From: Bacillota bacterium
Lineage (GTDB): Bacteria; Bacillota; Clostridia; Acetivibrionales; DSM-2933
Length of the DNA: 9,643 nucleotides
Direction of reading: 5' to 3'
Assembly (NCBI GenBank): GCA_023441845.1
Contig: JAEZNF010000594.1
Coordinates: 1 to 9,643 of the forward strand
Position 1 is the stretch's first letter, and each line of letters opens with the position of its first letter. Positions 6,546 through 9,643 of the stretch are shown piece after piece. The notes below the pieces were generated by a model. That model saw only the letters and a program-made list of their open reading frames with translations. It was not told the DNA's origin and did no database searches. The translations under genes and the position numbers were made by a program.

Positions 6546-6627
6546 AATTAATTATTAATAAAAAGACATGGATTTGAACCATGTCTTTTTATTAATAATT
6601 AGTGATTTGTTTTATTTACATTTGCAG
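6530..6627. repeat. Outer inverted repeat that includes the last codons of the acyltransferase gene
   Basis: An 18-bp arm at 6530-6547, covering the last Cys-Lys-Cys-Lys codons and the stop, is repeated in inverted orientation at 6610-6627. It encloses the 23-bp terminator stem. Only one base on the left and eight on the right separate outer and inner stems, so about 41 bp per arm can pair. Confidence 0.8.
6549..6601. terminator. Strong 23-bp bidirectional hairpin terminator
   Basis: Perfect complementary arms of 23 bp (6549-6571 and 6579-6601) surround the 7-base loop ATTTGAA. The descending arm contains CTTTTTATTAATAATT, which supplies a T-rich end for the plus-strand gene stopping at 6545. 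It is longer than an ordinary intrinsic terminator and its base extends into a second, outer repeat. Confidence 0.85.
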
Positions 6628-6700
6628 GGAATTATAGTAGTTATCGGTCTTTATAATGCAGTATATAAATATATTTGGCATCTAAGGACTATAATTTCCC
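6627..6700. repeat. Inverted repeat in the spacer between convergent units
   Basis: GGGAATTATAGT (6627-6638) faces ACTATAATTTCCC (6688-6700), complementary except for one bulged base, with about 49 AT-rich bases between. It directly abuts the preceding hairpin. It could be a mini-element remnant or a folded 3' untranslated region; no coding frame is evident. Confidence 0.6.
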
Positions 6701-6717
6701 ACGGCAGGTTTTAAAGG

Positions 6718-6746
6718 AGAACAAAACCGCTTTGCGGTTTTGTTCT
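6718..6746 (-). terminator. Terminator of the ACP-KAS III-SDR operon
   Basis: A perfect 13-bp stem (6718-6730 with 6734-6746) and a 3-base loop lie about 30 bp past the SDR stop codon. The arm that is distal on the minus strand is T-rich (GCGGTTTTGTTCT) and is followed by CCTTT. It can act in both directions and backs up the terminator of the convergent gene. Confidence 0.8.
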
Positions 6747-6776
6747 GTTGAAGAATTTTATTTGATAAACCTAGAT

Positions 6777-7538
6777 TTAGTGAGCTAAATAACCGCCATC
6801 GACTATCATTGATGTACCTGTTATGAATTTGGAAGCATTACTTAACAAAAAAGCTGCTGCATTGGCAACGTCGGCAGGATCCCCAACTCCCATTATCTGT
6901 CTCTTTTTTAGCTCATCCTCAAAATCATAATTATTTACAATTTCTTTTAATCCATCATATATTTGAGTTCTGATCATACTTGGAGCTATGGAGTTTATTC
7001 TTATGTTCTTTGAGACTAAGTCCAATGCCATTGACCTAATGGCACTGTCTAGAGCGCCTTTGCTTGCACAGTAAGCTGTCAGGCCCCTGGCTCCTACTTT
7101 GCTTGAAATAGATGAAACAGCTACTATACTTCCCCCATTATCGTTGTTCTTTCGTTTGGAAAAATGTTTTGCAAGTTCAACAAAGGAGAAAAAGTTAACA
7201 GACATGATATTATTTAAATCATTCAATTTCAAATACTGCAAGGGTATAGTCTGAGATATGCCGGCTGAATGGACAAGTCCGTTAAGCCTTATGCCACCAC
7301 TTAATACATTATTCATCATATTTTCTATTCCATCCAGGTTGTTCAAATCATATGAGTAATAGGAATGATTGCCTGGCTCAAGTTCATTGAAAGCATCCTT
7401 AAGCCTTTCTTCATTTCGTGCCACCATAATAACATTGGCACCGATTTTACTTAGGAATATGGCGATGCCTTTACCAATACCGGAAGAGGCGCCAGTTACC
7501 ATAATATTTTTACCGCTTAAGTCCATTGGATTAATCAT
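6777..7538 (-). CDS. Short-chain dehydrogenase/reductase (FabG-like)
   Basis: A 253-residue classical SDR, probably reducing a 3-keto (or similar) acyl group with NAD(P)H. The Rossmann motif TGASSGIG is at 15-22, the HSAG variant of NNAG at 90-93, the structural Asn at N115, and the Ser-Tyr-Lys catalytic set at S143, Y156 and K160 (YCASK). The C terminus has the typical FITGTSMIVDGGY. ARN at 40-42 after the second strand suggests NADPH preference, which is inference. The ribosome binding site GGAGG lies inside the last codons of the KAS III gene, only six bases separate the two genes, and translation is likely coupled. Sitting behind an ACP and a KAS III, its expected substrate is the beta-ketoacyl-ACP they make, though an independent alcohol substrate cannot be excluded. 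Confidence 0.9.
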   Translation of the reverse strand: MINPMDLSGKNIMVTGASSGIGKGIAIFLSKIGANVIMVARNEERLKDAFNELEPGNHSYYSYDLNNLDGIENMMNNVLSGGIRLNGLVHSAGISQTIPLQYLKLNDLNNIMSVNFFSFVELAKHFSKRKNNDNGGSIVAVSSISSKVGARGLTAYCASKGALDSAIRSMALDLVSKNIRINSIAPSMIRTQIYDGLKEIVNNYDFEDELKKRQIMGVGDPADVANAAAFLLSNASKFITGTSMIVDGGYLAH

Positions 7539-7544
7539 TGTTTC

Positions 7545-8591
7545 TCAGCCTCCGGTAAAGTATTCATTTGTATATATCATTGGCAGGCAAACAGATTTGT
7601 CCATTTCAAGGTAAATTCCACCCCAGGATAATCCTACACCAAACCCACACAACAATAATTTTATAGTCTCTTTTGATTCTTCCGGTCCCAAAGCATCAAC
7701 CAGGGTCAATGGTATGGATTCCCCGCTTGTATTTCCGTATCTGTCGATTGAGACAGGCATTTTTTCCATTGGTATGCCCAGTTTCTTAGCTAAATGCTTC
7801 AGAATAAAAAGATTGGCCTGATGAAATACATACATATCCACAGCATCCTTATCAATATTGTATTGTGACATAAAGCTTTTAAGGGTCCGGGGGACATCTG
7901 AAATAGTGAAAGAAAATACATCCGAACCATTCATGGCTAATTCGTACTCTGAGCCTTCCAGATTTGTTTTACTCCTGCTTCTCGCATGACCGGCAGGAAC
8001 CATTATATTTTTAAAGCCGCTGCCTTTGGTATTAAGGAAGTACTTCATACTTTTCCCTACTGACTTTTCCAATGCTGTTGCTGTTCCTCCATCACCAAAT
8101 ATCATGGCGGTTGCACTGTCATTCTGATTAATTCCGAAATTACTGGTATCTCCACACAGTAAAAGTACCCTGCTTACATTAGGTGTTGAAATCATTGTAG
8201 CAGCTAGCCATACCCCATAAACATAGGCTGAGCAACCAAGATTTACATCAAAGGCAATACAGTTTTCACTTAGACCTAATCTGTGCTGCAGTACACAGGC
8301 TGTTGCCGGTACTGCATAATCCGGTGTTTGTGTAATCATGACTAAGGCATCAATAGAAGATGGTTCCCAATCCAATTTACTTAGCAGCTTAGTAGCCGCA
8401 GCATAGCATAAATCAGAGGCACATTGCTCATCCAATGCAACATGTCTTTTTTTTACACCGGTCATATTGACAAATTTTCGAACGCTCTCTTCACCAAATA
8501 TATTATAGTATTCCTCACTTCTTTTTATGTTGTTAGGTACCGCGCATGCAATGCCTTTAATCTCTACATTATTTAATATTCCCGTTGCCAA
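7545..8591 (-). CDS. Ketoacyl-ACP synthase III family protein (FabH-like)
   Basis: A 348-residue thiolase-fold enzyme of the KAS III family, which condenses an acyl starter with an ACP-bound extender or otherwise transfers acyl groups. The Cys-His-Asn triad is complete: C120 in NLGCSAYVYG, H257 in VFHQAN and N287 in GNTSGESIPL. FGDGGTAT and the C-terminal GFGVGLSWG are also typical. It is slightly longer than housekeeping FabH, and the segment with the active Cys reads like the secondary-metabolism branch. The open frame reaches back to 8639 inside the ACP gene, but TTG 8591 has GAGGTGG five bases upstream and gives a family-like N terminus (NNVEIKGIACAVPNN); GTG 8600 is the alternative. Ten bases separate it from the ACP stop, implying translational coupling. 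The starter unit is unknown. Confidence 0.9.
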   Translation of the reverse strand: MATGILNNVEIKGIACAVPNNIKRSEEYYNIFGEESVRKFVNMTGVKKRHVALDEQCASDLCYAAATKLLSKLDWEPSSIDALVMITQTPDYAVPATACVLQHRLGLSENCIAFDVNLGCSAYVYGVWLAATMISTPNVSRVLLLCGDTSNFGINQNDSATAMIFGDGGTATALEKSVGKSMKYFLNTKGSGFKNIMVPAGHARSRSKTNLEGSEYELAMNGSDVFSFTISDVPRTLKSFMSQYNIDKDAVDMYVFHQANLFILKHLAKKLGIPMEKMPVSIDRYGNTSGESIPLTLVDALGPEESKETIKLLLCGFGVGLSWGGIYLEMDKSVCLPMIYTNEYFTGG

Positions 8592-8601
8592 AAGTGCCAC
8601 C

Positions 8602-8820
8602 TCATTCCATTCTATCCATAATGTCCTTAACAGTAACAAATCCTTTTACTTCATTTGATGTAACGGCTTTGCCGAAGTCGCTATCAAACATTGCAATTGT
8701 AGCTATAAAAGCCATAGAATCCCATTCTCCGAGACTAGCCAATTCTATTTCTTCGTTAAGGGTATCTTTTTCAATATCCATAAGTTCTTCTAAATGATTT
8801 AACTTTTCCTTATTTGTCAT
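8602..8820 (-). CDS. Acyl carrier protein
   Basis: A 72-residue acidic acyl carrier protein. The phosphopantetheine attachment site is S35 in GEWDSMAF, a DSM version of the usual DSL. The sequence before it is Glu/Asp-rich as in ACP helix I and loop, and the C terminus ends in the expected TVKDIMDRME helix. ATG 8820 has AAGGAG seven bases upstream. It is the first gene of the operon with KAS III and SDR. That marks it as a dedicated carrier, not the housekeeping ACP, which normally sits with the main fatty-acid genes. No phosphopantetheinyl transferase is encoded in the window, so activation must come from elsewhere. Confidence 0.9.
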   Translation of the reverse strand: MTNKEKLNHLEELMDIEKDTLNEEIELASLGEWDSMAFIATIAMFDSDFGKAVTSNEVKGFVTVKDIMDRME

Positions 8821-8898
8821 ACTATCGCTCCTTTTTATTTAATTAATTAAGTAGTTGCAAAATTTAAAAAAGACTCAGGATCGCCTTTACATAATACA

Positions 8899-8927
8899 AT
8901 AATATGCAATACATAAAAATATGTGAA
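8899..8927 (-). promoter_or_regulatory. Sigma-A-like promoter of the ACP-KAS III-SDR operon
   Basis: On the minus strand, TTCACA (8922-8927) and TATTAT (8899-8904), each matching consensus at five of six bases, are spaced by exactly 17. A start near 8892 gives a leader of about 70 nt. This promoter lacks the composite block found ahead of the acyltransferase and thioesterase genes. Confidence 0.6.
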
Positions 8928-9014
8928 TGGTTTTGTAAAGTTATATAAAGCAGCCTTATATTTGGATACTATATAAAGATAAACTGTAACATTAAGAATT
9001 ACTTACAGGGCATC

Positions 9015-9064
9015 AAGTCACTTGCGAAGACACTTCGTAAGCTGTTTTAAAGCCGCCTGCGAAG
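9015..9064. repeat. Imperfect direct repeats with a nested hairpin
   Basis: Two 15-bp units, AAGTCACTTGCGAAG (9015-9029) and AAGCCGCCTGCGAAG (9050-9064), match at 12 positions. Between them, CTTCGTAAG (9033-9041) pairs with CTTGCGAAG (9021-9029). The word CTTCGTAAGCTG (9033-9044) also occurs at 4813-4824, ahead of the second acyltransferase gene. The role is unknown. Confidence 0.5.
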
Positions 9065-9074
9065 ATTTTTAAAG

Positions 9075-9098
9075 TATGGCTTAATACCCGGAGCCATA
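9075..9098. terminator. Stem-loop, possible terminator of the small-peptide transcript
   Basis: TATGGCT (9075-9081) and AGCCATA (9092-9098) form a perfect 7-bp stem with a 10-base loop. On the minus strand it lies about 145 bp past the stop of the peptide gene and is followed by CTTTAAAAATC, so it is only a possible terminator. The rest of 9100-9243 is AT-rich with no gene seen. Confidence 0.35.
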
Positions 9099-9243
9099 TT
9101 TAAATGCTTTTATACAAAGTTGAGTAAATAAAATGTAAAAAACTGCTGAAATACGTAAGTTTAATATATAATATAAATATTGGAAATTATTTAAACAGAT
9201 TACATTGCAAACATTTTGCCTAAAATACAAAGTTTGTTATCAT

Positions 9244-9330
9244 CTAATTAAAAAGAGTATTAAAGTTCATGTAAAATACACCTCCGGCTAATATAATTAT
9301 AGCAACTGTAATCAGTGTTACTCTTTTCAA
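9244..9330 (-). CDS. 28-residue membrane peptide
   Basis: A short frame starting at TTG 9330 and ending at TAG encodes 28 residues. It has a Lys-Arg N terminus, a single hydrophobic segment (about residues 4-20, VTLITVAIIILAGGVFY), and a short polar-aromatic tail (MNFNTLFN). AAAGGAGGAG stands about ten bases before the TTG, and a promoter lies just upstream, so it looks like a real expressed small gene. One transmembrane span or an uncleaved signal is expected. An internal GGAGGTG followed eight bases later by an in-frame ATG could start only the last eight residues. It may be a small membrane protein or a signalling-peptide precursor; no receptor, exporter or modifying gene is in view. Confidence 0.6.
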   Translation of the reverse strand: MKRVTLITVAIIILAGGVFYMNFNTLFN

Positions 9331-9368
9331 ATTTTCACGCTCCTCCTTTATGAACTCAAAACTCATTA

Positions 9369-9397
9369 TTAATATCGTACGACAAATAATAAGTCAA
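9369..9397 (-). promoter_or_regulatory. Promoter of the 28-residue peptide gene
   Basis: On the minus strand, TTGACT (9392-9397) and TATTAA (9369-9374) are spaced by 17 bases. An 8-bp palindrome TCGTACGA (9375-9382) sits in the spacer beside the -10 and could be an operator. The predicted leader is only about 30 nt. Confidence 0.55.
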
Positions 9398-9433
9398 CAA
9401 GACAAAACAGTTTAAAATTATTATTGCTTGAAT

Positions 9434-9643
9434 TTATGGTACTAAATAATCACCAGTTAATTTGATGTCTTCGCCGGCATCCGCAGGAGTGTAGCCTTTC
9501 AACCCCTTGATTATATCATCGGCTATATCTCCTTTCCCTGGAACAATCTTTGGTAGGTTGTCTACAACAATCTGTTTTGTGTTAGGTGGAAGTTTCCAGC
9601 TATGTTCTGATGTAGGAGGAGTTATTCCACCTTGTTTTAACGC
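9434..9643 (-). CDS. C-terminal end of an unrecognised protein (truncated by window edge)
   Basis: An open frame enters from the right edge and ends in TAA at 9434-9436, giving 69 C-terminal residues. The stretch is rich in Pro, Gly, Asp and Lys (GGITPPTSEHSWKLPP near its start, TPADAGEDIKLTGDYLVP at the end), with no hydrophobic segment. I do not recognise the family; the composition would suit a secreted or surface protein tail, but that is a guess. It reads in the same direction as the peptide gene, which has its own promoter between them. Confidence 0.6.
   Translation of the reverse strand, partial: ALKQGGITPPTSEHSWKLPPNTKQIVVDNLPKIVPGKGDIADDIIKGLKGYTPADAGEDIKLTGDYLVP

Noticed and set aside
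8592..8639. Extended KAS III start inside the ACP gene
   Set aside because: It would add 16 residues with no family resemblance and no suitable binding site; TTG 8591 with GAGGTGG fits better.
8940..9000. Fourth copy of the shared promoter block upstream of the ACP operon (GTTACAGTTTAT ... TATAGTAT on the minus strand)
   Set aside because: The two parts resemble the block, but the spacing is about 11 bp shorter and the TYRACATAA box is missing, so it does not meet the pattern; a better sigma-A promoter lies closer to the gene.

Overview
The window is AT-rich, with strong GGAGG-type ribosome binding sites, TTG and GTG starts, and long AT-rich spacers. This suggests a low-GC Gram-positive bacterium, most likely of the class Clostridia. 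That is inferred from composition and protein flavour; no rRNA or other taxonomic marker is present.

Layout from left to right. A stand-alone nitroreductase gene (minus strand, 156-662) has a near-consensus promoter overlapped by an inverted repeat. A condensation-domain-like acyltransferase (minus strand, 1127-2638) faces a divergent plus-strand unit containing an unrecognised short ORF (3008-3229) and a YbgC/4-hydroxybenzoyl-CoA-type hotdog thioesterase (about 3256-3672). A small-molecule kinase of the APH/choline-kinase fold follows (3870-4685), then a second condensation-like acyltransferase (4980-6545) paralogous to the first. After a spacer packed with inverted repeats and terminators (6546-6776) comes a minus-strand operon read right to left: acyl carrier protein (8602-8820), ketoacyl-ACP synthase III (7545-8591) and an SDR reductase (6777-7538), with its own promoter near 8899-8927. 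Further right are a 28-codon membrane-peptide gene too short for routine calling (9244-9330), with its own promoter, and the 3' end of an unrecognised gene (9434-9643) cut by the window edge.

The ACP, KAS III and SDR look like a dedicated acyl-building module, and the thioesterase and two condensation-like enzymes look like acyl-release or transfer enzymes. Together they read as a small, NRPS-free, fatty-acyl-type specialised-metabolite locus, with a kinase that may modify an acceptor or product. Product and acceptor cannot be read from the sequence.

The strongest unexplained signal is regulatory. The two acyltransferase genes and the thioesterase unit each lie about 70-90 bp downstream of the same composite block: a TYRACATAA box, then TGTAACA/CTTATAT-like sequence, then CCATA-N-TATAGYATTA. 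It occurs three times, twice on the plus strand and once on the minus strand. It contains a plausible -10 but a poor -35, which points to a shared activator or alternative sigma factor. The ACP operon instead carries an ordinary sigma-A-like promoter and lacks the block.
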